NCBI GenBank assembly: GCA_028695395.1
Contig: JAQVJB010000011.1
Span: forward strand, 1-23,239
Source: Actinomycetota bacterium
Lineage (GTDB): Bacteria > Actinomycetota > Humimicrobiia > Humimicrobiales > Humimicrobiaceae
DNA: 23,239 nucleotides
Reading direction: 5' to 3'
Shown here in pieces: positions 22,891 to 23,239 of this stretch (the first letter of the stretch is position 1; every line of letters begins with the position of its first letter). The notes under the pieces are model-generated. The model worked only from the letters and a program-made list of their open reading frames with translations, was not told the DNA's origin and searched no databases. The translations under genes and the position numbers were made by a program.

Positions 22891-23145
22891 TTATTCCGCT
22901 TTCTTTATTATTTCAACAAGTCTCCACGTTTTTGTTTTGCTTAGTGGTCTTGTTTCAGAAATTAAAACCCTGTCACCTTTTTTAGCATCATTTGTCTCAT
23001 CATGTGCCTTATATCTTTTAATCTTGGTTAAAATCTTTTTATATAAGGGATGCCTGTAAGTCGAATTAACGGCTACGACTATTGTCTTATCCATACTGTC
23101 GCTTACAACTGTCCCGATTCTTGTTTTTCTAATTCCTCTTTCCAA
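22891..23145 (-). CDS. rpsQ: 30S ribosomal protein S17
   Basis: S17 is a primary 16S-binding OB-fold protein. The 84-aa product starts at TTG 23145 (MERGIRKTRIGTVVSDSMDK), with AAGGGGG 5 nt upstream. It contains KTIVVAVNSTYRHPLYKKIL, RYKAHDE and the C-terminal signature GDRVLISETRPLSKTKTWRL followed by VEIIKKAE. The order rpmC-rpsQ-rplN is canonical for the S10/spc junction. Confidence 0.97.
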   Translation of the reverse strand: MERGIRKTRIGTVVSDSMDKTIVVAVNSTYRHPLYKKILTKIKRYKAHDETNDAKKGDRVLISETRPLSKTKTWRLVEIIKKAE

Positions 23146-23174
23146 GGAGTCCCCCTTATTTAAAAACTAAAATT

Positions 23175-23239
23175 TTATTTATCTTCAACTGTTTCTTCTT
23201 TAACTTTTTTTTCTTCAGTCTTCGTAATTTTTTGCTTTG
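23175..23239 (-). CDS. rpmC: C-terminal end of 50S ribosomal protein L29 (partial, cut by window edge)
   Basis: Only 20 codons and the stop lie inside the window. In the frame ending TAA at 23177-23175 they read KQKITKTEEKKVKEETVEDK. The place directly before rpsQ is where rpmC always lies in this cluster, and the stop is 29 nt before the rpsQ start. A Lys/Glu-rich tail of this kind would extend L29 beyond its usual end (most are 60-70 aa). Another open frame through the same stretch is all Lys/Leu/Arg and would also fit a basic protein, so the frame is not fully certain. The helical body of L29 lies outside the window. Confidence 0.55.
   Translation of the reverse strand, partial: KQKITKTEEKKVKEETVEDK

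Noticed and set aside
1..23239. CRISPR array, insertion sequence, prophage, tRNA or rRNA
   Set aside because: No direct-repeat arrays, transposase or phage-like ORFs, and no tRNA/rRNA-like sequences were seen; the window is essentially continuous housekeeping genes.

Overview
The window is bacterial, AT-rich, and almost entirely on the minus strand. Its core is the distal part of the S10/spc/alpha ribosomal-protein supercluster, read from the right edge leftward: (rpmC)-rpsQ-rplN-rplX-rplE-rpsN-rpsH-rplF-rplR-rpsE-rplO-secY-adk-map-infA-rpmJ-rpsM-rpsK-rpsD-rpoA-rplQ-truA-rplM-rpsI. It continues into cell-envelope and housekeeping genes: an ornithine-racemase-like PLP enzyme, glmM, glmS, acpS, nnr, a CBS-domain protein, alr, an iron-sulfur flavoprotein, a lipoprotein and a small membrane protein. 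The left 1.3 kb breaks the pattern. It holds a plus-strand small membrane ORF with its own terminator, a minus-strand queuosine-precursor transporter, and a plus-strand 82-residue unknown that converges on the long minus-strand run.

Lineage (inference): the order truA-rplM-rpsI-glmM-glmS-acpS-nnr-alr behind the alpha operon is the arrangement known from Actinobacteria. The L17 N-terminus (GRRLGGSSTHQKAMIKNLA) has the actinobacterial form, not the Gram-positive GYRKLGR form. The low GC and frequent TTG starts do not fit the familiar high-GC actinobacteria, so an uncultivated, low-GC, deep-branching actinobacterial-type lineage is the best guess. This is not proven here.

The genes fit together as a growth-coupled block: ribosome (small and large subunit proteins, IF1), transcription (RpoA), secretion (SecY), protein maturation (Map), nucleotide balance (Adk), tRNA modification (TruA), and precursors for peptidoglycan (GlmM, GlmS, Alr and possibly a second racemase) and lipid (AcpS). 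Spacing is tight, with 4-bp ATGA overlaps at secY/adk, adk/map and alr/flavoprotein and a TAATG overlap at rplO/secY. This suggests long polycistronic transcripts.

Points that stand out: (1) infA has no ATG, GTG or TTG at its start; the only plausible initiation codon is ATT, placed 6 nt after a strong AAAGGAG. (2) rpmD (L30) is missing from its usual place between rpsE and rplO. (3) An ornithine-racemase-like gene lies between rpsI and glmM, giving two fold-III PLP racemases in one cluster. (4) Several ribosomal genes start with TTG or GTG, and Shine-Dalgarno placement moves several starts inward. (5) A 32-codon membrane ORF at the left edge has a near-perfect Shine-Dalgarno and a terminator. 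No mobile elements, CRISPR arrays, tRNAs or rRNAs were seen, and no stretch longer than 300 bases lacks a gene. I do not see a wholly new multi-gene system here.
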